Assembly: GCF_009789195.1 (NCBI RefSeq)
Contig: NZ_WSTC01000002.1
Span: 1-64,000, forward strand
From: Paenibacillus sp. MMS18-CY102
GTDB taxonomy: Bacteria > Bacillota > Bacilli > Paenibacillales > Paenibacillaceae
Direction of reading: 5' to 3'
Length of the DNA stretch: 64,000 nt
Each line of letters starts with the position of its first letter. Position 1 is the first letter of the stretch. Below are positions 53,844 through 63,004 of this stretch, one piece after another. Made by a program: the position numbers and the translations under genes. The notes beneath the pieces were generated by a model. It had not been told where the DNA came from and searched no databases. It saw only the letters and a list, made by a program, of their open reading frames with translations.

Positions 53844-55349
53844 ATGACGATACGGCTTCGATTAACGTTATGGTACTCGGGGTTGCTTGCAGTTACACTG
53901 ATGCTGCTCTGCGGCTCCATTTACTTTTTTACCTATTATAATTCTTATGGCGAAGTCCACTCGCGGCTGGAAGCAGGGGCGAAGGAGTTGCTTGAAGAAA
54001 GTAGCGGGATATTTGGCGAAGGCATCCATCTAGACCGGCTTACTAGATCGTCCGTTCAAAGCGAGTTATACGTTCAGCTTGTTAATATGAATGACAAGAA
54101 CATCGTTGATAAATCCAATAATATGCTGTCGAACAATCTTCAATTCCCGTTGCCCAATGATGCGGGTTTAGATGGCGCTGTTTACCGTAAAGTAAAAGCG
54201 GATGGCTATCCGTTCATGTTATGCGAAATTACGCTTGTTAAGCAAAGAACGAACGAGCAGTTTGTCGTACAGATCGGTGCGTTCACTGGCAGTGAAGCAG
54301 ATTACTTGTATGACCTGCGCAATATTTTAATTATTTCGTCGTTGGCGGCGGTCATTATCGCGTTTACGATTGGGATGCTTCTCGCACGCCAAGTGTTGCG
54401 CCCAATCGAGAATGTCATTCAAGCTTCGCGCAAAATCGAAACAGGCTCTGACCTGACATACCGCATACCGCGGGAGGCGCCTAATGATGAGATTGGCCGG
54501 CTGACCGATACGCTTAACGGCATGTTAGGCAGGATGCACACTGCATATAACGAGCTAGATGAAGCTTACAACTCCCAGCGGAGGTTCGTGTCTGACGCAT
54601 CGCATGAGCTGCGAACGCCGCTTACGACGATTCGCGGCAATATTGAATTGCTTGAGCGGATGTGGCGGCCGGCGCTGGAGCCGCAAGCTGGCGATGGGCC
54701 TGCGTTGACAGAAGAAGAAGCGGAACGCCATGCAATGACTCGCGAAGCCATGCGGGACATTGCCGAAGAAGCGATTCGGATGAGCCGGCTCGTGAACGAT
54801 TTGCTGTCGCTTGCCCGTGCGGATGCAGGCTTCGTGATGGAGAAGTCAGAAGTCGAGCTGCTGCCAATTGTTGAGGATGTGTGCAGGCGCGCCCAGCATT
54901 TGCCGAGAAAAGCGGAATGGATCATTGGCAATTACTCGCAATTGGAGGACGTTAGGGTATTTGGAAATCCAGACTTTCTCCGGCAGCTGCTGTTTATTTT
55001 TATTGAAAATGCATTCAAATATACCCCTAGCGGAAAGGTCGAGCTGACAGCTATTCGGCAAGGGGACCGTGCAGGCATCATGGTGCGGGATACCGGGATC
55101 GGAATGAAGGGGGACGAGGTCCCGAACATATTCGACCGCTTCTATCGCGCCGATGTATCTAGAGGCAAAACGTCTGGCACGGGCTTAGGGTTATCGATCG
55201 CTAAATGGATTATTGATGAGCATAACGGCTTCGTCGAGGTAACGACGCGCGAGGAGGAAGGAAGCACCTTTACGGTGTGGCTGCCCATCGCCTTTTCTCG
55301 ACAACATGAATCAGGTATAATGGAGGGAACGGATAACCGACCGAGCTAG
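53844..55349 (+). CDS. Sensor histidine kinase partner of the htrA-linked regulator
   Basis: A membrane kinase of 501 residues. Membrane helices at about 8-30 and 158-182 flank an outside sensor domain of about 125 residues. Then come HAMP (about 185-235), the phosphoacceptor motif FVSDASHELRTPLTTIRGNIELLE, the N box FIENAFKYTP and the G boxes VRDTGIGMKG and GTGLGLSIAKWI. It starts 5 bp after the regulator gene. Probable sensor of envelope or secretion stress, by analogy with CssS. Confidence 0.92.
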   Translation: MTIRLRLTLWYSGLLAVTLMLLCGSIYFFTYYNSYGEVHSRLEAGAKELLEESSGIFGEGIHLDRLTRSSVQSELYVQLVNMNDKNIVDKSNNMLSNNLQFPLPNDAGLDGAVYRKVKADGYPFMLCEITLVKQRTNEQFVVQIGAFTGSEADYLYDLRNILIISSLAAVIIAFTIGMLLARQVLRPIENVIQASRKIETGSDLTYRIPREAPNDEIGRLTDTLNGMLGRMHTAYNELDEAYNSQRRFVSDASHELRTPLTTIRGNIELLERMWRPALEPQAGDGPALTEEEAERHAMTREAMRDIAEEAIRMSRLVNDLLSLARADAGFVMEKSEVELLPIVEDVCRRAQHLPRKAEWIIGNYSQLEDVRVFGNPDFLRQLLFIFIENAFKYTPSGKVELTAIRQGDRAGIMVRDTGIGMKGDEVPNIFDRFYRADVSRGKTSGTGLGLSIAKWIIDEHNGFVEVTTREEEGSTFTVWLPIAFSRQHESGIMEGTDNRPS

Positions 55350-55379
55350 CGGGTTGGGCAGAAAGCAGGTGTTTCTTTC

Positions 55380-56333
55380 ATGGAAGTCGTCAAAATATCA
55401 CCGCGTGGCTATTGTTATGGTGTCGTTGATGCGATGGTACTAGCATTGCAAACAGCTCGAAATTTAGATTTGCCTAGACCGGTTCACATCTTGGGCATGA
55501 TTGTCCATAATGCGCATGTAACAGATGCTTTCGAGAATGAAGGCATCATTACATTGGATGGCCCTAACCGGCTTGAGATATTGGAGCAAATTCAAGAAGG
55601 CACGGTTATCTTCACTGCACACGGCGTATCGCCAGAAGTTCGCCGCCGCGCTGTGGAGAAAGGGCTGACGGTCGTCGATGCTACTTGTCCGGATGTGACG
55701 AAGACGCATGATCTCATTAATGAGAAGACGGCAGAAGGCTACGATATTATTTATATCGGCAAGAAGGGGCATCCAGAGCCGGAGGGTGCAATTGGCATCG
55801 CGCCGGATCGCGTTCATATTATTGAGAATGAACAGGACATTGCCGCGCTTGAGCTTGATAAAGAGCGTTTGCTTATTACGAACCAAACGACGATGTCGCA
55901 ATGGGACATTCGCATTCTGATTACGAAGCTGCTGGAGAAGTTCCCGAAGGCAGAAATTCATAATGAGGTGTGCCTTGCTACGCAGGTTCGCCAAGAGGCG
56001 GTCGCACAGCAAGCGGACCAAGCGCAGCTTGTTCTCGTCGTAGGGGATCCAAGAAGCAACAACTCGAACCGTCTTGCGCAAGTTTCGGAAGAGATCGCTG
56101 GGGTAAAAGCTTACCGGGTATCGGACCTGAGCGAGGTCGATATCGAATGGCTCAAAGGACTTGAGCGCGTAGCAGTCACTTCAGGCGCTTCTACGCCAAC
56201 CCCGATTACGAAGGAAGTTATCGCTTTCGTCGAGCAGTTTGACTCGAACGATCCTTCCACGTGGGAGAAGGTCCGCACGATTAATATGAACAAATTGCTC
56301 CCAACCATTCGTACGAAATCGGCGGGAGCGTAA
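55380..56333 (+). CDS. ispH: 4-hydroxy-3-methylbut-2-enyl diphosphate reductase
   Basis: The last enzyme of the non-mevalonate isoprenoid route, making IPP and DMAPP; 317 residues. The three [4Fe-4S] cysteines are Cys12 ([12 protein letters not shown]), one in [14 protein letters not shown] and one in [31 protein letters not shown] and [10 protein letters not shown] hold substrate-binding residues. AGGTG precedes ATG 55380, 30 bp after the kinase gene. Confidence 0.96.
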   Translation: MEVVKISPRGYCYGVVDAMVLALQTARNLDLPRPVHILGMIVHNAHVTDAFENEGIITLDGPNRLEILEQIQEGTVIFTAHGVSPEVRRRAVEKGLTVVDATCPDVTKTHDLINEKTAEGYDIIYIGKKGHPEPEGAIGIAPDRVHIIENEQDIAALELDKERLLITNQTTMSQWDIRILITKLLEKFPKAEIHNEVCLATQVRQEAVAQQADQAQLVLVVGDPRSNNSNRLAQVSEEIAGVKAYRVSDLSEVDIEWLKGLERVAVTSGASTPTPITKEVIAFVEQFDSNDPSTWEKVRTINMNKLLPTIRTKSAGA

Positions 56334-56334
56334 A

Positions 56335-56889
56335 ATGAGGGCGATGGAGCGGGGCGGAAGGCGGAAAGCGGGCAATGGAACGCCTGGGCGCAAGCCGCTG
56401 CAGTTGAAGCGTTGGTTTCGTCACAAATTATTAATGCTTTTGCGCGCACCTGGCGGGGCTGCGTTCGTAGCGCTCGGATTTTCGATCGGCATGGCAATCG
56501 AGATGGTAACATTGCCTACAATGGGGCTTGCGTTTTTCCTCTTATTCCCGCTTGTGTATGTGTTTCGCGCGAGCATGGCAGGAGCGCTCATCGGATTTCT
56601 TATAGGCAAAATCATATTTATACCCATCGCATTCCTGAGCGGAATCGTTGGCGGATGGATACTTCCAGCTCATTTGCATGTGCATATTTCGTTTTTGCCG
56701 CATTTTGTGAACAAGTTTATCGGGTATAACCTGAAACTAATCGTCGGTGGCCTCATTAATGGCATTTTGCTGGGCATCTTGTTCTATTTCCCAGTGAGAC
56801 AGAGCATCACGTTCTTCACGGAACGCAGGCGCAAGAAACGGAAGGAACGCCGCGCGGATACAGTGGCGACAAAGCCGGCGGTGGAATGA
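56335..56889 (+). CDS. DUF2062 membrane protein
   Basis: A membrane protein of 184 residues, with three or four helices between about 38 and 165 and basic tails at both ends. The central RAPGGAAFVALGFSIGMAIEMVTLPTMGLAFFLLFPLVYVFRASMAGALIG matches DUF2062. ATG 56335 begins 1 bp after the ispH stop, so the two are coupled; ATG 56344 is an alternative. Function unknown. Confidence 0.8.
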   Translation: MRAMERGGRRKAGNGTPGRKPLQLKRWFRHKLLMLLRAPGGAAFVALGFSIGMAIEMVTLPTMGLAFFLLFPLVYVFRASMAGALIGFLIGKIIFIPIAFLSGIVGGWILPAHLHVHISFLPHFVNKFIGYNLKLIVGGLINGILLGILFYFPVRQSITFFTERRRKKRKERRADTVATKPAVE

Positions 56890-56900
56890 TGGATGGATAA

Positions 56901-56946
56901 GGCAGTCTTGATGGTGTGCGACACACCGCCGAGGCTGCTTTTTTTG
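56901..56946 (+). terminator. Terminator of the htrA-ispH region
   Basis: GCAG...TGGTGTG pairs with CACACCGCC...CTGC, followed by seven or more T. Confidence 0.85.
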
Positions 56947-56999
56947 TGAGCGGATGTTGAGTAGATAACGGTTAAGCGAATGATTTTTGATTGGAGGGG

Positions 57000-57029
57000 T
57001 TGACGGAAAGCTTGTTTATCCTGTATATT
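57000..57029 (+). promoter_or_regulatory. Promoter of aroF
   Basis: TTGACG (57000-57005) and TATATT (57024-57029) are spaced by 18 bp. The repeat array at 57044 starts right after the expected transcription start. Confidence 0.65.
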
Positions 57030-57043
57030 TACTTTAGCGATTA

Positions 57044-57123
57044 AAAGCATAAAAGCCACAAAGCATAAAAGCCACAAAGCATAAAAGCCACAAAGCATAA
57101 AAGCTAAAAAGCATAAAAGCAAA
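57044..57123 (+). repeat. 16-bp tandem repeat in the aroF leader, five units
   Basis: AAAGCATAAAAGCCAC repeats at 57044, 57060, 57076, 57092 and 57108; the first three units are identical and the last two differ only in their final bases. It lies between the aroF promoter and ribosome binding site. Confidence 0.92.
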
Positions 57124-57191
57124 CAAGCGTTTAAGCGCGAAAATGTAATCTGATGAATGGCCATTATAGATGTTTAAAGGAGATGGATGAA

Positions 57192-58253
57192 ATGATCGTT
57201 ATTACACAGTCCAACATTACCGAGGAACGTATCGCAGAAATTGTGCACCAAATCGAGAAGACTGGCGTCCAGGCGCATGTATCACGGGGAACGGACCGGA
57301 CTGTAATTGGCATTATCGGCCAAGCCGAGCCAACACTCGCGGAACACCTTCGCCAACTCAAAGGCGTAGACAACGTGATTAAAATTTCGAAGTCTTACAA
57401 GCTGGCTAGCCGTGAGTTCCATCCTGACGATACGATCATTGAGATCAAAGGCGTTAAAATCGGCGGCGAGCATCTGGTTATTATGGGCGGCCCTTGTGCA
57501 GTCGAAACGCCTGAGCAAATTAACGAAATCGCTCGGCTCGTTAAAAACGCGGGTGCTCAAGTACTTCGCGGAGGCGCATTTAAGCCACGTACGGGACCTT
57601 ACAGCTTCCAAGGCGTAGGCGTAGAGGGATTGAAAATGATGGCTGATGCGGGAGAGAAGCATGGCCTGCTGACGATCACCGAGGTTATGACGCCGGAATA
57701 CGTCGATGTTTGCGCAGAATATGCAGATATCCTTCAAGTCGGAACGCGCAACATGCAAAACTTTGACTTGCTTCGCAAGCTGGGCACGATTAACAAGCCG
57801 GTCCTTCTGAAACGCGGTTTCAGCGCAACCTATGACGAATTCCTAAACGCGGCTGAATACATCCTTGCTGGAGGCAATCCGAACGTTATGCTCTGTGAGC
57901 GAGGAATCCGAACGTTCGAAACGTACACACGTAACACACTCGACCTGTCCGCCATTCCGGTTTTGCAGTCGCTTAGCCATCTTCCGGTCATTTCTGACCC
58001 GAGCCATGGCACTGGAAGAAGGGAATTGGTGGAGCCAATGTCCAAAGCATCGGTTGCGGCAGGCGCGAATGGCCTTATAGTCGAAATGCATACAGATCCG
58101 GATAATTCGATGACAGGTGATGGGGTGCAATCGTTATTCCCTGATCAATTCGCAAACTTATTGAAGGATTTGGAGAAACTTGCTTCACTGGTAGGCAAGC
58201 GATTTGATACGCCGAAACAGCCGGCAGAAGCATTCGCAACTTGGGTAAAATAG
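57192..58253 (+). CDS. aroF: 3-deoxy-7-phosphoheptulonate (DAHP) synthase
   Basis: The first enzyme of the shikimate pathway, joining phosphoenolpyruvate and erythrose 4-phosphate; 353 residues. An N-terminal ferredoxin-like domain (about 1-70, MIVITQSNITEERIAEIVHQI) is the allosteric part of type I-beta enzymes. The barrel holds GGPCAVETPEQ, LRGGAFKPRTGPYSFQG, EVMTPEYVDV, GTRNMQNFDLLR, LKRGFSAT, CERGIRTFE and SDPSHGTGRRELV with PEP and metal ligands. ATG 57192 lies 9 bp after AAAGGAGATG; in-frame upstream codons lack support. Confidence 0.95.
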   Translation: MIVITQSNITEERIAEIVHQIEKTGVQAHVSRGTDRTVIGIIGQAEPTLAEHLRQLKGVDNVIKISKSYKLASREFHPDDTIIEIKGVKIGGEHLVIMGGPCAVETPEQINEIARLVKNAGAQVLRGGAFKPRTGPYSFQGVGVEGLKMMADAGEKHGLLTITEVMTPEYVDVCAEYADILQVGTRNMQNFDLLRKLGTINKPVLLKRGFSATYDEFLNAAEYILAGGNPNVMLCERGIRTFETYTRNTLDLSAIPVLQSLSHLPVISDPSHGTGRRELVEPMSKASVAAGANGLIVEMHTDPDNSMTGDGVQSLFPDQFANLLKDLEKLASLVGKRFDTPKQPAEAFATWVK

Positions 58254-58277
58254 ACATGCCATCAACTGGCAGTAAAA

Positions 58278-58317
58278 GCGTGAACCCCTTGCACAGCAAG
58301 GGGTTCACGCTTTTTTC
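58278..58317 (+). terminator. Terminator of aroF
   Basis: GCGTGAACCCCTTG and CAAGGGGTTCACGC form a 14-bp stem, followed by TTTTTTC. Confidence 0.95.
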
Positions 58318-58360
58318 ATAGGTGTTGTCAAGCGAGCAAATGTGAATAATTATAAAAACC

Positions 58361-58377
58361 TGTAAGCATACCTAACA
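58361..58377 (+). promoter_or_regulatory. TnrA/GlnR box upstream of glnA
   Basis: TGTAAGCATACCTAACA fits TGTNA-N7-TNACA exactly. It lies 29-45 bp upstream of the -35 element at 58406. TTACA half-sites follow at 58394. Confidence 0.8.
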
Positions 58378-58405
58378 CAAGCGCAAAAAATACCTTACAT
58401 AAGTC

Positions 58406-58435
58406 TTGACCACTCAAAAGCCTGAGTTTTATAAT
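58406..58435 (+). promoter_or_regulatory. Promoter of glnA
   Basis: TTGACC (58406-58411) and TATAAT (58430-58435) are spaced by 18 bp. Confidence 0.75.
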
Positions 58436-58513
58436 AACCACATAGTACGAAGGAAACTTGAACGTTTCAAGTTCAAACTAACCTAAATGTTCGGAAATGG
58501 GAGGCTTTCATTC

Positions 58514-59938
58514 ATGTCAGTTCAAAACGTATTGAACACGATCAAAGAGAACAATATCCAATTCGTAGATTTCCGCTTCGTAGACCTCGCGGGCCGTGCG
58601 CACCACATCACGCTGCCAGCAACTGAGGTTGACGCTGATACTTTCGTTAACGGTGTAGCATTCGACGGCTCCTCGATCGAGGGCTTCCGCGGCATCGAAA
58701 ACTCTGACATGGTAATGATGCCGGATACGGAATCCAGCTTCATCGATCCTTTCACTGATCATCCAACTTTGAATATTATGAGCAACATCCATACGCCAGA
58801 AGGCGAGCGTTATGACCGTGACCCACGTTCCATCGCTCAAAAAGCTGAAGAATTCCTGCAAACGACGGGTATCGGCACGACGGCATTCTTCGCGCCAGAG
58901 TCCGAATTCTTCATCTTCGACGATGTTCGCTATGAGAGCGGCATGAACAAATCTTATTTCGAAGTTGATTCGGAAGAGGCAGCTTGGAACACGGGCCGTA
59001 AAGAAGAAGGCGGCAACCTTGGTTTCAAAGTTGGCGTTAAAGGCGGCTATGTTCCAGTAGCTCCAGTTGACTCCCAACAAGATATCCGTAGCGAAATGGT
59101 TCGTGTTATGCAAGAATCCGGCCTTCGCGTAGAACGTCACCACCACGAAGTAGCAACGGCTGGCCAAGCAGAAATCAACTTCCGCTTCGACACGTTGACG
59201 AAAACGGCTGACAACCTGATGAAATACAAATACATCACGCACAATGTTGCTCGCCAATACGGCAAAGTTGCAACGTTCATGCCTAAACCGCTCTTCGGCG
59301 ACAATGGCAGCGGCATGCACGTTCACATGTCGATCTTTGACGGCGATTCACCGTTGTTCTATGAAAAAGGCGCTTATGCTAACTTGAGCCCGCTCGCTAT
59401 GCACTACATCGGCGGTATCCTGTACCATGCTCCAGCGCTGATCGCACTGACGAACCCTTCGACGAACTCGTTCAAACGTCTCGTTCCGGGTTACGAAGCG
59501 CCGGTTAACCTCGTATTCTCGAAAGGTAACCGTTCCGCTGCAGTACGTATTCCAATCGCAGCAGTTACGCCAAAAGGCTGCCGTATCGAGTTCCGTACGC
59601 CGGACTCCACAGCTAATCCATACCTCTGCTTCGCAGCAATGCTGCTCGCAGGCCTTGACGGAATCAAACGCAAAATCGATCCAGTTGCATTGGGCTATGG
59701 TCCTTTCGACAAAAACATCTACGAACTGTCTGACGAAGACAAAAAAGAAATCCGCAGCGTACCAGGCACGCTCGACGAAGCGCTTAACGCTCTGGAAGCG
59801 GACTATGAGTTCCTGACAGAAGGCAATGTCTTCACGAAAGAATTCATCGACAACTACGTTGCAGTTAAACGCAACGAAGCTAAAGCAGTATCGATCCGTA
59901 TCCATCCACACGAGTACGGCCTATACTTCGACTGCTAA
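58514..59938 (+). CDS. glnA: Glutamine synthetase, long type I form
   Basis: Makes glutamine from glutamate and ammonium; 474 residues. FDGSSIEGFRGIENSDMVMMPD, FFAPESEFFIFDDVRYES, VKGGYVPVAPVDSQQDIRSEM, HHHEVATAGQAEINFRFD, FGDNGSGMHVHMSIF and CRIEFRTPDSTANPYLC cover both halves of the active site. Length and the insert around residues 140-170 resemble the GSI-beta form of E. coli more than the 444-residue GSI-alpha GlnA of B. subtilis. No glnR gene is adjacent. ATG 58514 has GGGAGG upstream; the longer frame from 58487 is not supported. Confidence 0.95.
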   Translation: MSVQNVLNTIKENNIQFVDFRFVDLAGRAHHITLPATEVDADTFVNGVAFDGSSIEGFRGIENSDMVMMPDTESSFIDPFTDHPTLNIMSNIHTPEGERYDRDPRSIAQKAEEFLQTTGIGTTAFFAPESEFFIFDDVRYESGMNKSYFEVDSEEAAWNTGRKEEGGNLGFKVGVKGGYVPVAPVDSQQDIRSEMVRVMQESGLRVERHHHEVATAGQAEINFRFDTLTKTADNLMKYKYITHNVARQYGKVATFMPKPLFGDNGSGMHVHMSIFDGDSPLFYEKGAYANLSPLAMHYIGGILYHAPALIALTNPSTNSFKRLVPGYEAPVNLVFSKGNRSAAVRIPIAAVTPKGCRIEFRTPDSTANPYLCFAAMLLAGLDGIKRKIDPVALGYGPFDKNIYELSDEDKKEIRSVPGTLDEALNALEADYEFLTEGNVFTKEFIDNYVAVKRNEAKAVSIRIHPHEYGLYFDC

Positions 59939-59965
59939 TCTTAAGCACTTATATAAGTGATTCGA

Positions 59966-59997
59966 AGCGGACCCAATCGGGTCCGCTTTTTATTTTT
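59966..59997 (+). terminator. Terminator of glnA
   Basis: AGCGGACCC and GGGTCCGCT pair around AATC, followed by TTTTTATTTTT. Confidence 0.95.
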
Positions 59998-60096
59998 CAC
60001 GAATGATGTCGAAGCTTGAAAGCTGCTTTTTGCGCAAATTGGCGAAAAACCGAATGATTTCTTTACATTATTCTTGTTTGTTCGACTTTTTGACAC

Positions 60097-60125
60097 TTGA
60101 AGCGCGGGCTTAAACTTGCTATCAT
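60097..60125 (+). promoter_or_regulatory. Promoter of serC
   Basis: TTGAAG (60097-60102) and TATCAT (60120-60125) are spaced by 17 bp. Confidence 0.55.
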
Positions 60126-60216
60126 AGCGATAGCTAATGGAAACGGACTTGTCTCGGGTATAGTAATGAATAGGAGACTTCTCTATTTTCTTAAATCGAG
60201 GACAGGAGTGTTTACG

Positions 60217-61305
60217 GTGACGAAACGGGCTTTTAACTTTAATGCTGGACCAGCTGCATTGCCGTTGGAGGTACTTCAGCAAGCGCAAGAGCAATTCGTG
60301 GATTTTAATGGTGCAGGCATGTCGATTATGGAGATGTCCCATCGCAGTGCGCTTTACGAGCAAGTGAACAATGAGGCACAATCGTTGCTGCGTGAATTGT
60401 TCGGCATTCCGTCAAACTATCATGTATTGCTGCTGCAAGGCGGCGCGAGCACACAATTCGCATCGGTTCCATTAAACCTGTTGCATGCGGGCCAGACTGG
60501 CGCTTATGTCATGACAGGCAGCTGGGCAGATAAAGCGATCAAGGAAGCGAAGCTGTTTGGTGAAACAGCAATCGTAGCTTCGTCGGAAAGCGACAAATTT
60601 AACCGCATTCCGGACTTGTCATCGATTCAACTTCCTGACAATGCAGCATACCTGCACATTACGTCGAATGAGACAATCGAAGGAACGCAGTTTACGACGT
60701 ATCCTGACACAGGCAATGTGCCGCTCGTGGCGGATATGTCGAGTGACATTTTGTGCCGTCCAGTAGACGTGTCGAAATTTGGGTTGATCTATGCTGGCGC
60801 TCAGAAAAACCTGGGACCATCAGGCGTAACGATCGTAATCGTGCGTGAAGATCTGGCTGCTAACAGCCCTAAGACGATTCCAACGATGCTTCGTTATGAC
60901 ACGCATGCCAAAAACGACTCGCTGTACAACACGCCGCCTTCGTTCTCCGTATACATGGCGAATCTCGTGTTGAAGTGGCTTAAAGGCAAAGGCGGCGTAG
61001 AAGCTGTTGAGCAATATAACCGCAATAAAACAAAACTTATTTACGATACGATCGACAATAGCGGCGGCTTCTACCGTGGATTCGCACAAGAAGAGAGCCG
61101 TTCGATTATGAACATCACGTTCCGTATCCACTCGGAAGAGCTGGAGAAGCTGTTCGTGAAGGAATCGGAAGCGGAAGGCTTCGTTGGGCTGAAAGGCCAC
61201 CGCAGCGTAGGTGGCCTTCGTGCATCGACTTACAATGCTGTACCGCTCGAAAGCTGCCAAGCGCTTGCCCAATTCATGGCTGAATTCCAGAAGCGCCACG
61301 GTTAA
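60217..61305 (+). CDS. serC: Phosphoserine aminotransferase
   Basis: A PLP aminotransferase of serine synthesis, 362 residues. FNFNAGPAALPLEVLQQAQ opens it, with GMSIMEMSHRS, LLLQGGASTQFASVPLNL, HITSNETIEGTQF, DMSSDILCRPVDVSKFGLIYAGAQKNLGPSG (PLP Lys) and GLKGHRSVGGLRASTYNA. The start is GTG 60217, 8 bp after AGGAG (60204-60208); the longer in-frame reading to 60097 lies across the promoter. Monocistronic, ending at a 20-bp hairpin. Confidence 0.95.
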   Translation: MTKRAFNFNAGPAALPLEVLQQAQEQFVDFNGAGMSIMEMSHRSALYEQVNNEAQSLLRELFGIPSNYHVLLLQGGASTQFASVPLNLLHAGQTGAYVMTGSWADKAIKEAKLFGETAIVASSESDKFNRIPDLSSIQLPDNAAYLHITSNETIEGTQFTTYPDTGNVPLVADMSSDILCRPVDVSKFGLIYAGAQKNLGPSGVTIVIVREDLAANSPKTIPTMLRYDTHAKNDSLYNTPPSFSVYMANLVLKWLKGKGGVEAVEQYNRNKTKLIYDTIDNSGGFYRGFAQEESRSIMNITFRIHSEELEKLFVKESEAEGFVGLKGHRSVGGLRASTYNAVPLESCQALAQFMAEFQKRHG

Positions 61306-61333
61306 TCGCATCATTAACTTCACGTAAATGATA

Positions 61334-61376
61334 ACAACCGCCCTTTTCAGCTCATCGAGCTGAAAAGGGCGGTTGT
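61334..61376. terminator. Bidirectional 20-bp hairpin between serC and a regulator gene
   Basis: ACAACCGCCCTTTTCAGCTC and its perfect complement flank a 3-nt loop. The internal AAAA/TTTT tracts and convergent position suggest bidirectional termination. Confidence 0.8.
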
Positions 61377-61416
61377 CTGTCATGCACGTATGTTCACACT
61401 TGCTTGCTATGCGAGC

Positions 61417-62145
61417 CTACATGCCGGCAAGCGATGTGGAATCGATCGCGGCCGGGCCAGTCAACTTGTAGCCGACGTTCCGAACGGTAATAATATACTC
61501 GGGCGTGCGCGCGTTTTTTTCGATTTTGTCACGAAGATGGCTAATGTGAACGTCAACGATGCGCGTATCGCCGAGGAAATGATAATCCCATACGCCATGA
61601 AGCAACTGTTGGCGGCTAAGCACTTTGCCGCGATGGCGGCACAAGAAGACGAGGAGCTCGAACTCTTTGGGCGTTAACTCGATTAGCCTGCCATCAATGC
61701 GAACCTCGCGCTGCTCGGGATATACCTTGAGACGGCCGTATTCATAGATGACAGTCTCACTAGCACCTGGGAGTGCCTGTACACGCCTGAAAATCGCTTG
61801 AATGCGAGAGATGAGCTCCTGAGGGCTGAACGGTTTCGTCATATAATCGTCTGCGCCGTTATCGAGCCCAGATATTTTATCGGTTACGTCTTGAAGGGCA
61901 GTGAGCATGACGATTGGAACGGCATTGTTCTGGCGGCGAAGCTCGCGGCATACTTGGATGCCGTCCATCTTAGGCAACATCAAATCGAGAACGATAAGAT
62001 CCGGTCGAAACGGCTTCAGATGCTCGAAAACGGCCTCACCGTCGTGTACGCAACGGACCTCGTAGCCAGCTAATTTTAAGTTAAACTCGATTAGCATTGA
62101 GATGGATGGTTCGTCATCGACGATTAATATTTTCTTCTTCAGCAT
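61417..62145 (-). CDS. OmpR-class response regulator without adjacent kinase
   Basis: A 242-residue regulator. Receiver: KKILIVDDEPSISMLIEFNLKLAGYEV, Asp in LIVLDLMLPKMDG, Lys in DYMTKPFSPQELISR. Winged helix: LTPKEFELLVFLCRHRGKVLSRQQLLHGVWDYHFLGDTRIVDVHISHLRDKIE. It most resembles the PhoP/WalR group. No histidine kinase gene lies next to it: serC is downstream (convergent) and trmL upstream (divergent), so its partner must be elsewhere. AAAGGGGTT precedes ATG 62145. Confidence 0.92.
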   Translation of the reverse strand: MLKKKILIVDDEPSISMLIEFNLKLAGYEVRCVHDGEAVFEHLKPFRPDLIVLDLMLPKMDGIQVCRELRRQNNAVPIVMLTALQDVTDKISGLDNGADDYMTKPFSPQELISRIQAIFRRVQALPGASETVIYEYGRLKVYPEQREVRIDGRLIELTPKEFELLVFLCRHRGKVLSRQQLLHGVWDYHFLGDTRIVDVHISHLRDKIEKNARTPEYIITVRNVGYKLTGPAAIDSTSLAGM

Positions 62146-62310
62146 CGTTCTAACCCCTTTGTTTCCATATTATTAACGCATGTATGCTCGATCTGAGAAG
62201 GAAAGCGGCTCTTTGTTTATTGATTATAGGGGTAGACCGTATTCCTAAGATTATGGTAACGTTAACCGGATGTAAAAATCGGCAGCGAAATAACGAAAGG
62301 AATGACAACA

Positions 62311-62778
62311 ATGGCTTTTCATATCGTATTAGTGGAACCGGAAATTCCGGCGAATACAGGCAATATTGCAAGAACATGCGCAGCGACAGGAACCCATCTT
62401 CACCTCGTGCGGCCACTTGGGTTTCGTACGGATGATGCGACGCTCAAACGTGCAGGATTGGATTATTGGTACGCTGTGAATATATCGTATTACGATAGCT
62501 TCAGTGAAGTGGAGGAGCGCTTCGAGGGTCACAGGTTTTTCTATGCAAGTACGCGGTCGACGAAGCGCTACTGCGACTTTGAATATAAAGATGGGGATTT
62601 GTTCGTGTTCGGCAAGGAAACGAAAGGGTTGCCGCAGGAGCTGCTTGAGGCGAATCCGAACCAGTTAATCCGTATGCCAATGACGGACAAGGTCCGTTCG
62701 CTTAATCTGGCGAATTCAGCTGCAATCGTTGTTTATGAAGCGTTGCGCCAAACCGATTTTCCTGGCATGTTGGACTAA
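62311..62778 (+). CDS. trmL: tRNA (cytidine/uridine-34-2'-O)-methyltransferase
   Basis: A small SPOUT-class methyltransferase of 155 residues acting on the wobble base of leucine tRNAs. HIVLVEPEIPANTGNIARTCAATG, LHLVRPLGF, FVFGKETKGLP and RSLNLANSAAIVVYEALRQ form the knotted SAM site. ATG 62311 lies 10 bp after AAAGG; an in-frame ATG at 62302 is too close to that site. Confidence 0.94.
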   Translation: MAFHIVLVEPEIPANTGNIARTCAATGTHLHLVRPLGFRTDDATLKRAGLDYWYAVNISYYDSFSEVEERFEGHRFFYASTRSTKRYCDFEYKDGDLFVFGKETKGLPQELLEANPNQLIRMPMTDKVRSLNLANSAAIVVYEALRQTDFPGMLD

Positions 62779-63004
62779 GCTTGTTTCGTCTTGTATCCAA
62801 GCGGGTAAGAGTAACGAACGCAAGTACGGCGGGTTGAAAGCTTTCTTTCTATGATGGGTGATTTGCTTGCAGGTCTGACAGGGAATTGCAGAATCTTAAG
62901 AAAAACTAGATTTGGGAAGGAAAAGTACGTGAACCATCGAAAGACTATAGAGCATAGGTTTCTCAAAACTGGCTTGCGAACGAAGACATAAGGAGTGAAA
63001 ACAG

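Noticed and set aside
57044-57123. Possible CRISPR array at the 16-bp repeats
   Set aside because: Units are contiguous with no variable spacers, far shorter than CRISPR repeats, and no cas gene is near.
56784-57164. Minus-strand frame with repeated Phe/Leu/Cys peptides across the aroF leader repeats
   Set aside because: It arises from the 16-bp repeat and the opposite strand of the DUF2062 gene end; no ribosome binding site.
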